DNA from: an uncultured Rhodospirillaceae bacterium
GTDB taxonomy: Bacteria; Pseudomonadota; Alphaproteobacteria; CAAGCB01; CAG-977
DNA length: 64,000 nt
Assembly (NCBI GenBank): GCA_900550445.1
Contig: URSF01000001.1
Span: forward strand, 87,061-151,060
Reading direction: 5' to 3'
Part shown: positions 17,406 to 25,903 of the stretch, in pieces
How positions within the stretch are numbered: position 1 is the first letter of the stretch
Layout: the number at the start of each line of letters is the position of its first letter
The notes under the pieces: generated by a model
What the model saw: the letters and a program-made list of their open reading frames with translations, nothing else
Databases searched by the model: none
What the model was told of the DNA's origin: nothing
Translations under genes and position numbers: made by a program

Positions 17406-17481
<76 letters not shown>

Positions 17482-17483
17482 TT

Positions 17484-17521
17484 AAAAAGCCTTGTTTCCT
17501 GCCGGATACAGGGCTTTTTTA
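17484..17521 (+). terminator. Terminator of tRNA-Thr
   Basis: AAAAGCCTTG pairs with CAGGGCTTTT (one G-U pair) and a T run follows, three bases after the tRNA CCA. Confidence 0.8.
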
Positions 17522-17627
17522 ATACCTGCTTTTCTGTGTTTGAATTTGCTCTTTTTTGCGCTTTTTTGCACAAAATTTGCACAAGATTTTTGTTTTGTTC
17601 AGAGGATTAAATCGAATTCGTTTTACC

Positions 17628-17655
17628 ATAAAAAAGCCCCCGTTTTCGGAGGCTT
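17628..17655 (-). terminator. Minus-strand terminator with no full gene upstream
   Basis: On the minus strand AAGCCTCCG, AAAA, CGGGGGCTT is followed by TTTTTATG. It lies directly after the stop of the short remnant frame at 17665-17745, as if it once ended a longer gene. Confidence 0.6.
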
Positions 17656-17664
17656 CCTACATAT

Positions 17665-17745
17665 TTATTTCTGTTTCAAAAACTCATCGGAAAAGTTAAA
17701 ATCATTCTGCTTTTCGGCCGGAACTGTCTTGCGGGCCGCAATTTT
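17665..17745 (-). pseudogene. Possible C-terminal remnant of a lost gene
   Basis: A minus-strand frame reads KIAARKTVPAEKQNDFNF and then SDEFLKQK before its TAA at 17667-17665. A terminator follows 10 bases later. The composition looks protein-like, but an upstream in-frame stop at the end of this short stretch and the oppositely oriented kinase gene leave no room for a start. It may be the tail of a gene whose 5' part was replaced. The evidence is limited to codon appearance and the matching terminator. Confidence 0.3.
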
Positions 17746-17762
17746 TATTTTTGGAAAAAGAT

Positions 17763-18275
17763 ATGCTGATTGTTAATATTAACGGGCCGATAAACGCTGG
17801 AAAATCAACGATTTGCAGGCTTTTGGCAAAGGATTTGCCGGATTGTCTGTTTATTGAGGCCGATGATTTGTTAAGCGATGAAGAACAGGAAAGCCTGCAT
17901 TTGGACTTTATGGGCGGGATTATGGAACGGCTGCGGCGCTTGGAACAAAAAATCGCGGTTGAAAAAAATGACGGCAGGTATGGCGTTATTCTGTTTGCTT
18001 ACCCGATGACGGAAAAAAATTACCGCGGTTGGAAAAAGTTTGAAGACGTCCGCACGGTCTTTGTCAATATAACGTTGTCGCCTTTACTGTCCGTTTGTCT
18101 GACCAACCGGGGAAACAGAGAGCTGGACGCATGGGAAAAAAAGCGTATCAAACAAATGTACGACGAAGATTACCATTGCCCGAAACAATCGGATTTAATC
18201 ATTGACAATACATATCAAACGCCGGAACAAACGACCGAAATAATCAGGAATTTTTTGAAAAAATACGGAATATAA
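17763..18275 (+). CDS. P-loop kinase-like protein
   Basis: A compact 170-residue nucleotide-binding protein. The Walker A motif is NGPINAGKSTICRLLA; IEADDLL resembles the acidic switch seen in small-molecule kinases of the shikimate kinase/AAA_33 type. EKKRIKQMYDEDYHCP may be a lid region. I use the ATG at 17763 after GGAAAAAG, not the upstream TTG. It is not in an operon and follows the tRNA-Thr region, a common insertion site. The substrate is unknown. Confidence 0.65.
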   Translation: MLIVNINGPINAGKSTICRLLAKDLPDCLFIEADDLLSDEEQESLHLDFMGGIMERLRRLEQKIAVEKNDGRYGVILFAYPMTEKNYRGWKKFEDVRTVFVNITLSPLLSVCLTNRGNRELDAWEKKRIKQMYDEDYHCPKQSDLIIDNTYQTPEQTTEIIRNFLKKYGI

Positions 18276-18288
18276 AAGGACCTGCGCC

Positions 18289-18966
18289 TTATTTCTTTTC
18301 AATAAATTCAAAGTGTTGGTAATCTTTAACGTTTATCCAACCACCGCCCCAGATAAAGCCGTGTTTTGTAAAAACGCGGTAAGCAAGGTCGTTTTGATCA
18401 ATCTTGTGGTCGAAAGTTTTTGTTCTGTCCGCGTAAACGGTCGCGTTGTCCGGAAAAACAATCGTTTTATTCCGCGTCGTTTTAACATAAGGGTTGTACA
18501 GCGGATTGATATCTACGGCCAGCCCGAAAGAATGATTGGATAATTTATTCGTGCCGGCGATTTTGCGATAATTAAAGCAGGACGTGTTGTTGTCTTTCAT
18601 CGACTTGCTGTCGTTTCCGCCGTATTCGTCAATCAGTCTGATTTTTTCGATGGGGTAGGCGTTTTCATACAACTCCTGAAAAACGGCGGCGATTTTCGGC
18701 GCTATTTTTTTGTTACAGATTAAATGGCCGTCGCGAATCTGCCCGTTAAAATCGTAATGCAGAACATGAATATAAGCCAGGTCGTCATAAGAAATTTGCG
18801 CTTTTTCTTCTGACTTTGGAAAAGAAATGCCGGTGATTTTTTGTTTGAGGTCTTCATTTATCGGGCGGATAAAAAAAGCGTTTTCCGCCGCTTCGGAAAC
18901 AAAAGGAAAAAATACGCCTGCTGCGATCAGGATAAACAAGATCGGTTGTTTTACGGACAAAAACAT
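18289..18966 (-). CDS. M15-family D-Ala-D-Ala carboxypeptidase-like protein
   Basis: The 225-residue protein has an N-terminal signal/anchor segment. Its C-terminal peptidase M15 domain has zinc ligands at SNHSFGLAVDINP (His and Asp) and DYQHFEF (final His). GGWINVKDYQHFE is typical of the VanY-like M15C group, which trims peptidoglycan or phage-type cell-wall peptides in the periplasm. All zinc ligands are present, so it should be active. Confidence 0.85.
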   Translation of the reverse strand: MFLSVKQPILFILIAAGVFFPFVSEAAENAFFIRPINEDLKQKITGISFPKSEEKAQISYDDLAYIHVLHYDFNGQIRDGHLICNKKIAPKIAAVFQELYENAYPIEKIRLIDEYGGNDSKSMKDNNTSCFNYRKIAGTNKLSNHSFGLAVDINPLYNPYVKTTRNKTIVFPDNATVYADRTKTFDHKIDQNDLAYRVFTKHGFIWGGGWINVKDYQHFEFIEKK

Positions 18967-18980
18967 TTTGCTTTCTTTTT

Positions 18981-19017
18981 AAAATAAAACACAGGACAAA
19001 TTACTGCCCTGTGTTTT
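18981..19017 (-). terminator. Terminator of the LpoB-type operon
   Basis: A perfect 10-bp inverted repeat, AAAACACAGG/CCTGTGTTTT, lies 15 bases after the LpoB-like stop and is followed by ATTTTAAAA on the minus strand. Confidence 0.85.
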
Positions 19018-19031
19018 GTAAAAAATGTAAG

Positions 19032-19646
19032 TTACCAGCCAAATCCGCTGCGTTTGGAATATTTTGACGTTTTTGTGCGTACGCGGGCGACTTCTTCCCC
19101 GCTTTCGATTTCCGTAATACGCAGGTTGACGGTGTATTCCTTAATGGTCTTGCCGTTCAGAGTTTTCGGATTCATGCGGACGGCGCCGAAAATCAATACT
19201 TCTGCGCCCGTAGCCTTTCCGACCTTTTTAATGTCGGAAGCCTTTACCATGCCGTCACTTTGATATTGCAGTTCTTTTAAGATCTTATCACGCGCTGCCG
19301 CGTCGATTAAGACGTAATCTCCCGAAGCGGAAAATTCGTTTAACAGTTCGTCGTTTAAATCGTCGATCGGGAAATAAGCTTCCGACGTTTCGTTTTGAAC
19401 TTCGGCGATAAACAAACGCGGCCGATGCCCCAGCTGCGCCAGATAGCGTTGATAACCGCGGTGGCTGTCCAGCTGTTTGATGATGTCTTTAACGGCGATT
19501 TCCGTATCCGTCAGCAGCCATTCGTCAGTGATGCTCATTGCTTTTTCATCACCTTCCGCCGTTGACAGACGTTCGGCTTTAAAACTGGCGCAGCCCTGAA
19601 TTAACAGGACTGATCCCAAAGCCAGTGCAAAAAAAGTTTTTTTCAT
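19032..19646 (-). CDS. LpoB-like penicillin-binding protein activator
   Basis: The 204-residue lipoprotein (lipobox LIQGCAS) has the LpoB/COG3417 fold. Landmarks are RPRLFIAEVQNETSEAYFPIDDL, LIDAAARDKILKELQYQSDGMV and the central AEVLIFGAVR, followed by TKTSKYSK. In E. coli LpoB activates PBP1b from the outer membrane. Here it is the last gene of a four-gene lipoprotein operon, so it may belong to a COG3014-linked envelope complex rather than be a strict LpoB orthologue. Confidence 0.8.
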   Translation of the reverse strand: MKKTFFALALGSVLLIQGCASFKAERLSTAEGDEKAMSITDEWLLTDTEIAVKDIIKQLDSHRGYQRYLAQLGHRPRLFIAEVQNETSEAYFPIDDLNDELLNEFSASGDYVLIDAAARDKILKELQYQSDGMVKASDIKKVGKATGAEVLIFGAVRMNPKTLNGKTIKEYTVNLRITEIESGEEVARVRTKTSKYSKRSGFGW

Positions 19647-19663
19647 GTCAGCATTCCTTGTTT

Positions 19664-20602
19664 TTAGAAATTCAGATTTAAAACATTTTCGTTCAGATAA
19701 GCTTTTAATGATTCCAAAGCGTTTGAAAACGCTTGTCTTTCATTTCGGCCTGTTTCCGTCAGCGTCGTTGCCAGAACGTCAATCGTTTTTCCTTTTTTAT
19801 CCGGCGCTTTCATCGTGAAATGATAAGCGTATTTTACAAATCCGTCGATATTGGAATATTGTTTTTCCGGCTGCAAAGAAATGATAACCCGGGGCGTTCG
19901 GCCGTCGGCTTCGTCGGCGAACGTATAACCGTTTTCCTTTAATACGCCGCGCACCGTCTGGTCAAAAGCTTTGTCCGGTTTTCCGGCGACGCTCAGAAAA
20001 ATATGGCGTTTGCCGATCCGGGCTTTTTTGTTGCCGTATACCTGTTCATAGGTAACCTCTTCGATAACGGGAGAACCGGTTAAAACGATATGGCGTTGAT
20101 TTAAACCGCGCCTTTGTTCGTACAGTTTTTCCAAACGAACGGCCGCTGCCGGAGAATCTTCCTGCAACAGCGCTTTCATTTTTTGATCCAAATCATCAAT
20201 TTCTTCTTGAGTGATACGGGCGGCAGCAGGCTTGTTTAAAACGGCCAGAGCATAAACGTCCGTCGGCGTATCAAACGTTTCTTTGATTTCAACGGCGTTC
20301 AGCAGTACGTCCGAAGATTCGGAAACGTAATCCCTGATCTTGGAGGTCGTTTCATCATCGTTTTGATTCAATGTCGATTCAAATGATGATTTTATCCGGG
20401 CTTCAAAAACCTTTGCCAGTCCGCTCCGGGCGTCTGCTTTGGCGCTGTTCAATCCAGAACCGACGCCGACGGCGCACAATTCTTCTTTGGCGCAGACGGC
20501 ATAGGGATTGTTAATCCATTCGGGTTTTTCCTGTTTTGATTTGGCCTGCGCCTGCGCCGCCGTCATCAAAAACAGCACCGTCAGAAATATCCGTTTTATC
20601 AT
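19664..20602 (-). CDS. LPP20-like exported protein
   Basis: The 312-residue protein has a signal peptide (VLFLMTAAQAQA). The region PEWINNPYAVCAKEELCAVGVGSGLNS resembles LPP20-family proteins, in which short repeats of cofactor-free mixed alpha/beta fold are built around a GxG turn. A second half (HIFLSVAGKPDKAFDQTV) looks like a companion domain. It lacks a lipobox Cys, so it is probably periplasmic. It is encoded between two lipoproteins in the same operon. Confidence 0.65.
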   Translation of the reverse strand: MIKRIFLTVLFLMTAAQAQAKSKQEKPEWINNPYAVCAKEELCAVGVGSGLNSAKADARSGLAKVFEARIKSSFESTLNQNDDETTSKIRDYVSESSDVLLNAVEIKETFDTPTDVYALAVLNKPAAARITQEEIDDLDQKMKALLQEDSPAAAVRLEKLYEQRRGLNQRHIVLTGSPVIEEVTYEQVYGNKKARIGKRHIFLSVAGKPDKAFDQTVRGVLKENGYTFADEADGRTPRVIISLQPEKQYSNIDGFVKYAYHFTMKAPDKKGKTIDVLATTLTETGRNERQAFSNALESLKAYLNENVLNLNF

Positions 20603-20622
20603 CAGCCTGTCCTTTCAAAAGG

Positions 20623-21225
20623 TTATTCCGCGGCGTTTAAATCCGCCATATAGGAATCGACCGCTTCCGTCATGGCTTTTTTATCTTCGCCTTTCAAGTG
20701 TTTGACGGTTTTTTCCTTGTATGCGTTCAAAGCTTCCGCCAAAGCGGTTTTTTTGATTTTGACGACAACATCGCATTTATAGGACGTATAGTCTTTTTCA
20801 GCGCCTTTTTCTTTTTTGTAAGCACGTTTTTCCCAGTATTTGTCGGCGACGGCGACACCGTGCAGATTGACCTGAATATTTTGTTCCAGCGTTTCTTTCA
20901 TTTTGCTGTTGGCCGTATCGTCCTGAGATTTGTTGATTTCTTCAAAACGGCTCATCAGTTCCTGCGCGATTTCAGAAGCGACTTTCTGCGTTGCGCGCGT
21001 TTCGGCTGATTTTAAGCATAAACGCTGGTTAACGTTCTGCGCGTCGCTGACGAAATAACGGTTTTGCTTTGCTTCGGAAGACGAGTCGATTTTGTGCGCT
21101 TTGGACTGAAGAGTCCAGGACGGTTTGGAGGCTTCCGACGCGTCCGTAATATCGTAATCGGGGGTAAATCCGGCGCAGGCGGACAGCAGGCAAAGCGCGG
21201 AAACGGTGATTAAATATTTTTTCAT
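20623..21225 (-). CDS. Lipoprotein of the LpoB-type operon
   Basis: The 200-residue lipoprotein (lipobox LLSACAG) has a conserved-looking core: RYFVSDAQNVNQRLC, ETRATQKVASEIAQELMSRFEE and YKCDVVVKIKKTALAEAL. The ATRATQKVASEIA helix recalls LPP20-like domains, so it may be a divergent paralogue of the next gene. Its role is inferred only from operon context: a peptidoglycan-synthesis accessory in the outer membrane. Confidence 0.65.
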   Translation of the reverse strand: MKKYLITVSALCLLSACAGFTPDYDITDASEASKPSWTLQSKAHKIDSSSEAKQNRYFVSDAQNVNQRLCLKSAETRATQKVASEIAQELMSRFEEINKSQDDTANSKMKETLEQNIQVNLHGVAVADKYWEKRAYKKEKGAEKDYTSYKCDVVVKIKKTALAEALNAYKEKTVKHLKGEDKKAMTEAVDSYMADLNAAE

Positions 21226-21261
21226 TACTTGTTTCTCCTTAATGCGAGGTGGTCAGTTATT

Positions 21262-22701
21262 TTAACTGTTCGGTATGTTCAAGTCGATCAAGACCGGGCG
21301 AGATTCATCGACGGTAAAAGAAAAAGTTTTTAACTTTTGACCGTTTGATCGTATTTCGCCGTTATACGATCCTTTTTTTAAAAACAAAGATTGCTGGAAT
21401 ACGGCGTTTGGCAGCAGCCCCCAGTAACGGACGTCCGCATATTCGGACGCTTCGATCAATTTTGCCGATGCTGCGAACGCCGCGTAAGCCGCCAGCCATT
21501 TAAACGCGTCGTTCGGGTCGTATACGGCACAAGCGGATACGGCGGCCGCAGCGTATTTTGCCGTCAGTCGCGCGCTTTTTTCGGCGATCAGAGCGCCGCG
21601 TTTGTTTTTATATTCGCGATAGGCCGTTTCGGAAACGGGCGCCGTTAAAACCATAGGCTTCGCAGCCGCTTTTTTCCCCTCCGGCGTTGTGACGACGACC
21701 TGATAATTTCCGGCCTTTTCAGGGGCGGATACCGCCGGTATTTCAAAGGAAATCCGCTGACCGGGCAGAATATTGCTCAGACAGGAAACAAAGTTGTCTT
21801 TGCTGCCGGAAAATAAAAAAGCGCTCAACGGAATCCGGATATCGACCTTTTCGGGGATTTTCGGCGTAATCAGTCCGGTTTTTAAAATAATTTTGACGTT
21901 TTCTTTTTTATCCGGGCCGGCATACAGATCTTTTCCTTTGGCCGCGGCGTATTGTTTCAACCGTTCGCCGTGCTTCGTCGTATAGGACGGATAATCCGCG
22001 TAAGCCGTATCCAGCAGCTTCCGCGCGTCTTTGTACAGCTGTCTGGCGATCTGTCTGTCGCCGGAAGAACCGTAAATGTCATGAATTTCCGCGCCCCATG
22101 TCTTGGCCAGCATATCCTGTTTAAAAGCGTCTTTGTTGCCGCTTTCGTTGGTAAATGTTGTCAGCAGACTGTTCCAGTCCAGAATGGATGCCCGCGCCGC
22201 GTTGAAATGCAGCCGTTTTTCGGATTCTGAAAGCTCTTTACGTTCAATTACGCGGGTTTCTCCGTCTTCCTGCGCCATATAAGATTCATAATACCCCTGT
22301 TCATACAGTTTATAATGAGTCAGGGACTGGTAAAAACGCAGCAGCGACAGTTCGTATTTTTCCCCCGTATACGGCGCCAGTCCGTCGCCGGCAATCTGCG
22401 CCGCGACGGATTTTGAAACGCTTTTCGTATACAGTTTTCGGGATAATTCATGCGCTTTGTCAAAATTCTGCAAAGCCTGATAATATTCGCCGTTTAAGTA
22501 ATGCAAGGTGCCGATTTCAAAATAACGCGCCAGCAAAGACGGTTTGTCGGCGTAAAAATCCTTTTTTCCGGCCAGCTGCTGCGCCGCCGTCAGATTCCCC
22601 TGTCTGACAAATTCGATAATCTGCGCATGTTCGCGTCCCGTATGACCGCAGGCTGTCACGCAGAAAAGAATCAAGAAAACAGCCTTTTTGTACATCGACA
22701 A
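21262..22701 (-). CDS. COG3014-like TPR lipoprotein
   Basis: The 479-residue lipoprotein (lipobox VTACGH) is the first gene of the operon. An N-terminal TPR-like region (ARYFEIGTLHYLNGEYYQALQNFDKAHEL) is followed by a long middle domain and a C-terminal beta-rich part (VRYWGLLPNAVFQQSLFLKKGSYNGEIRSN). COG3014 lipoproteins are commonly encoded beside LpoB-like and LPP20-like genes, as here. The biochemical function is not established. Confidence 0.7.
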   Translation of the reverse strand: MSMYKKAVFLILFCVTACGHTGREHAQIIEFVRQGNLTAAQQLAGKKDFYADKPSLLARYFEIGTLHYLNGEYYQALQNFDKAHELSRKLYTKSVSKSVAAQIAGDGLAPYTGEKYELSLLRFYQSLTHYKLYEQGYYESYMAQEDGETRVIERKELSESEKRLHFNAARASILDWNSLLTTFTNESGNKDAFKQDMLAKTWGAEIHDIYGSSGDRQIARQLYKDARKLLDTAYADYPSYTTKHGERLKQYAAAKGKDLYAGPDKKENVKIILKTGLITPKIPEKVDIRIPLSAFLFSGSKDNFVSCLSNILPGQRISFEIPAVSAPEKAGNYQVVVTTPEGKKAAAKPMVLTAPVSETAYREYKNKRGALIAEKSARLTAKYAAAAVSACAVYDPNDAFKWLAAYAAFAASAKLIEASEYADVRYWGLLPNAVFQQSLFLKKGSYNGEIRSNGQKLKTFSFTVDESRPVLIDLNIPNS

Positions 22702-22761
22702 GCCCTTTAATCAAATAACGACTATATTAAAAGATCTGTCCGTCAAAAACAAGAGCGGAGA

Positions 22762-23409
22762 TTAAAAATCTGTTAATGCCGTCAATTCCGCCCGCAGTTC
22801 ATCAATGCCGTTTTTCGTCATGGAACTGGTCGGGAATAAATCCGGATAAGCGGCCGTATGTTTGCCGAGCGCTTCTAATGTTTTTGTTTCAACGGCTTTC
22901 AGAGCGGCAGGCGAAATTTTATCCGTTTTTGTCAGGACAACCTGATATACGACGGCCGCTTTGTCCAGGACCGTCATAATTTCCTGATCTGCTTTTTTTA
23001 TGCCGTGGCGGCTGTCGATCAATAAACATACGCGACGCAGATTGGGACGGCCTTTTAAATAAAGGGTAACCAGTTCCTGCCATTCCCGGACGGTTTCAAT
23101 CGGCGCTTTGGCAAAGCCGTATCCCGGCATATCGACCAGACGCAGATATCCGCCCAGATCAAAAAAATTCAGCTGCTGCGTCCGTCCCGGCGTATTTGAG
23201 GTGCGAGCCAGCGTTTTGCGTCCCGTTAACGCGTTAATCAGGCTGGATTTGCCGACATTGGACGTGCCCGTAAAAGCGATTTCGGGTTCTTTGCCGCCCG
23301 GCAGCTGCGCCAGCGACGCAACGCTGAGCATAAAAGCACATTCTTTAGAAAACAGCAGACGGCCTTTTTCGATCCGTTCCGCCCGCTGTTTTTCCGTCAG
23401 AGTTTCCAT
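22762..23409 (-). CDS. engB: Ribosome biogenesis GTPase EngB (YsxC/YihA)
   Basis: A 215-residue GTPase required for 50S assembly. Motifs are G1 GTSNVGKSSLINALTG, G3 DMPGYGFAK and G4 TKTDK. The start is the ATG at 23409, whose A is shared with the yidC stop (TGATG), implying translational coupling. A longer in-frame extension upstream lies inside yidC and is rejected. It is the last gene of the rpmH operon. Confidence 0.95.
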   Translation of the reverse strand: METLTEKQRAERIEKGRLLFSKECAFMLSVASLAQLPGGKEPEIAFTGTSNVGKSSLINALTGRKTLARTSNTPGRTQQLNFFDLGGYLRLVDMPGYGFAKAPIETVREWQELVTLYLKGRPNLRRVCLLIDSRHGIKKADQEIMTVLDKAAVVYQVVLTKTDKISPAALKAVETKTLEALGKHTAAYPDLFPTSSMTKNGIDELRAELTALTDF

Positions 23410-25169
23410 CAGGATTTCCTTTTTTTGCCTTTGAATTTCAAAGCATACTGCTGCGCCATTGACAGAATATTGCTCCATGTCCAGTAAATAACCAGACCGG
23501 AAGCCAAATGTCCCAGCAAGAACGTCATCATCAAAGGCATCATGGTCAGAATCATATTCTGCGTTTTGTCGGCCGCTTTGGGATTCATCTGTTGCTGCAG
23601 CCACATTGTCAACCCCATTAAAACAGGCCATACGCCAATGTTTAACGCGTTCGGAATCGGCCAGTTCAACAATCCGAACAGGGTAAAGACTGAACTGGGA
23701 TCCGGTGCCGACAAATCATGAATCCAGCCGTAAAACGGAGCTTGACGCAGTTCCAGAGAAATATACAGCACTTTATACAGCGAGAAAAATACCGGAATTT
23801 GAATCAACATCGGCAGGCACCCCGCCGCGGGATTGATGTTATTTGTACGATACAGTTCCATCATTTCCTGATTGAAACGAAGCTTGTCATCTCCGCATCG
23901 TTCGCGCAGTTTTTCCAACTTAGGCTGTAAATCTTTCATCTTTGCCATGTTTTCAAACGATTTGTTGGCAATCGGGAACATCGCCAGCCGCAGTAGGAAA
24001 GCGAAAAACAAAATCGCCAGCCCCATGTTGCCGAACAAAGAATAAAACCAACTGAGGATAAAGAAGAAGGGTTTTGTCAGAAAATAATACCACCCGAAAT
24101 CAACCGTCAAATCAAAACGTTTGATTCCCAGGTCCTTTTCATAAGCGTCAATCAGTTTTAATTCCTTTGCCCCGGCGAAAATACGTCCGGTTGTCTGAAC
24201 GGCGTCCCCCGGTTCGATTACCGTCGGCGGCATCAGATAATCGACCTGATAGTGTTTGCCGGCCATTGTGTCCTGTTCGCTGAATTTTACGGTTACGTTC
24301 GCAATATTCTGGTCAAAAGCCAGCACGGCCATCCAGTATTTATCCGTAATGCCGGCCCAACCGCCCGTTGTTTTAAACGAAGCCTGCTGTTCTTTGTCCA
24401 TTTTTGCATAAGCAAATTCTTTTAACGAACCGTCCAGATAACCGACCAGTCCTTCCAGAACGGCGCCGCGCTGCGACGCCGGCACGTTTGTCCGGCCGAC
24501 CAGACCATAGTTGAACAGGGTCACGATTTTTGAACCGTAGTTTTCGATCCTGTCCGAAACGGTAAACATGTAATTGTCGTCAACAGAGATCTGACGGATA
24601 AATTTCAATCCGTTTTTGTTATCCCAAGTCAACGTCAGCGGCTTTTCGGGGGTTAATTCCGTGTTGTTTGTCTGCCACGGCGTTTCGGCATTCGGCAGCG
24701 CCAGACCGTCGGTAGACACCCAGCCGAATTCGGCAAAGAACGGATAAGCCGTCCCGACGGGAGATAACAATGAAATATACGGGCTGTTCGCCGCCAGTGT
24801 TTCGCGGTATCTGGTTAATAACAGGTTGTCCAGTCGGGCTCCTTTTAAACGCAGGGAACCGCTTAAAGACGGGGTTTTAATCGCAATATGACGGTATTCG
24901 TTGACCGCCTGTTCACGCGTCGCTGCGACAGGCGCCGCGTTTTTCTGTCCGCTGACGGCATTCGGCGCCGGCGCGAAAGACTGTTCCGCGTTTGGCACCG
25001 GGGCTGCGGCCGGCGTCTGCGGCGCTGCGGGCGGAACGGACGGCTGAGGCCGCGTTGCTGAAACCGGCGGCTGCGCCGGAGGAAAAAGAGCATCGATTAT
25101 AAACAGAAAAACAGCCGAGAAAATAACGGCCAGAATTAAATTGCGCTTTTCTAAATTATTTTTTTCCAT
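23409..25169 (-). CDS. yidC: Membrane protein insertase YidC
   Basis: The 586-residue Oxa1-family insertase begins with an anchor (NLILAVIFSAVFLFIIDALF) and a Pro/Ala-rich linker. A large periplasmic domain follows, then the five-helix core with NMGLAILFFAFLLRLAMFPI, PAAGCLPMLIQIPVFFSLYKVLYISLELR and LASGLVIYWTWSNILSMAQQYALK. The start at 25169 has AGGTGA 5 bases upstream; a longer frame to 25268 overlaps the YidD gene and lacks such a site. It is co-transcribed with rnpA and the double YidD. Confidence 0.95.
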   Translation of the reverse strand: MEKNNLEKRNLILAVIFSAVFLFIIDALFPPAQPPVSATRPQPSVPPAAPQTPAAAPVPNAEQSFAPAPNAVSGQKNAAPVAATREQAVNEYRHIAIKTPSLSGSLRLKGARLDNLLLTRYRETLAANSPYISLLSPVGTAYPFFAEFGWVSTDGLALPNAETPWQTNNTELTPEKPLTLTWDNKNGLKFIRQISVDDNYMFTVSDRIENYGSKIVTLFNYGLVGRTNVPASQRGAVLEGLVGYLDGSLKEFAYAKMDKEQQASFKTTGGWAGITDKYWMAVLAFDQNIANVTVKFSEQDTMAGKHYQVDYLMPPTVIEPGDAVQTTGRIFAGAKELKLIDAYEKDLGIKRFDLTVDFGWYYFLTKPFFFILSWFYSLFGNMGLAILFFAFLLRLAMFPIANKSFENMAKMKDLQPKLEKLRERCGDDKLRFNQEMMELYRTNNINPAAGCLPMLIQIPVFFSLYKVLYISLELRQAPFYGWIHDLSAPDPSSVFTLFGLLNWPIPNALNIGVWPVLMGLTMWLQQQMNPKAADKTQNMILTMMPLMMTFLLGHLASGLVIYWTWSNILSMAQQYALKFKGKKRKS

Positions 25170-25183
25170 CAGTTCACCTGTGT

Positions 25184-25903
25184 TTACGGTTTTTCGGGTT
25201 CGGGCACGGGGTCGTTTCCCTGTCCGCCCCAGGGATTGCAGCGCAGAATGCGTTTTATCGTCAGCCACGATCCTTTAAAGGCGCCGAAACGTTCCAAAGC
25301 CTGAATGCCATAGGCGGAACATGACGGCGTAAAACGGCATCTGCCGGGCAGAAAGTGCGATATTTTATCCTGATACAAACGGATAAGCCAGATTAAAAAA
25401 CGGGTCGGCGTGTTAATTTTTTTTTGCATCTGCTGCTGTGTCGGCGCCGCCGCTTGCATTTCCGGAACAGCCGGCATGTTTTCAATTTTCTGCGTCTGGT
25501 CTGCCGGAACGGCCGGACCCGGACTGTCATGGCATGTATTGAATATGCCAAAGAAAAGAACGGCCGCGAACAACGCAAACGACACGGCGTACAGCGTTCG
25601 TCTGCGTTTGAACGGCAGTTTTGTTTTTTCGGTTTTCGGGGGCACGGGGTCGTATCCCGATCCGCCGAACGGCTGGCAGCGCAGAATTCGTTTTATCGTC
25701 AGCCACGATCCTTTGACGGCGCCGTGAACGCGCAGAGCTTCCAGCGCATAGGCGGAACATGTCGGTGTAAAACGGCAGCAGCCCGGCTTCAGCGGAGAAA
25801 GGAATTTTCTGTAAAACAAGACAACCCCGGTCAGCATTCTGGCCGCCAAAGACGGGCGGTCTGAATTATTCTGCCGGTTTTCCGGTGTTTGTCGGGGTGT
25901 CAT
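25184..25903 (-). CDS. yidD: Tandem YidD-YidD membrane insertion factor
   Basis: YidD is a small amphipathic protein of about 70-100 residues that aids YidC-dependent insertion. Here one 239-residue protein contains two full YidD units. Unit 1 (about residues 20-90) has CRFTPTCSAYALEAL and GSWLTIKRILRCQPFGGSGYDPVP. Unit 2 (about 165-235) has CRFTPSCSAYGIQAL and GSWLTIKRILRCNPWGGQGNDPVP. They are joined by a transmembrane helix (AVSFALFAAVLFFGIF) and a Gln/Ala-rich linker. The DNA for both units shares a 26-base identical block (25251-25276, 25689-25714). It overlaps rnpA by 38 bases. Confidence 0.85.
   Translation of the reverse strand: MTPRQTPENRQNNSDRPSLAARMLTGVVLFYRKFLSPLKPGCCRFTPTCSAYALEALRVHGAVKGSWLTIKRILRCQPFGGSGYDPVPPKTEKTKLPFKRRRTLYAVSFALFAAVLFFGIFNTCHDSPGPAVPADQTQKIENMPAVPEMQAAAPTQQQMQKKINTPTRFLIWLIRLYQDKISHFLPGRCRFTPSCSAYGIQALERFGAFKGSWLTIKRILRCNPWGGQGNDPVPEPEKP

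Noticed and set aside
23410..23631. Longer engB start inside yidC
   Set aside because: The extra residues are translated from yidC in another frame; the ATG overlapping the yidC stop fits family length.
25170..25268. Longer yidC start overlapping the YidD gene
   Set aside because: The extension is YidD sequence in another frame; the ATG at 25169 has a good ribosome site and matches the family start.
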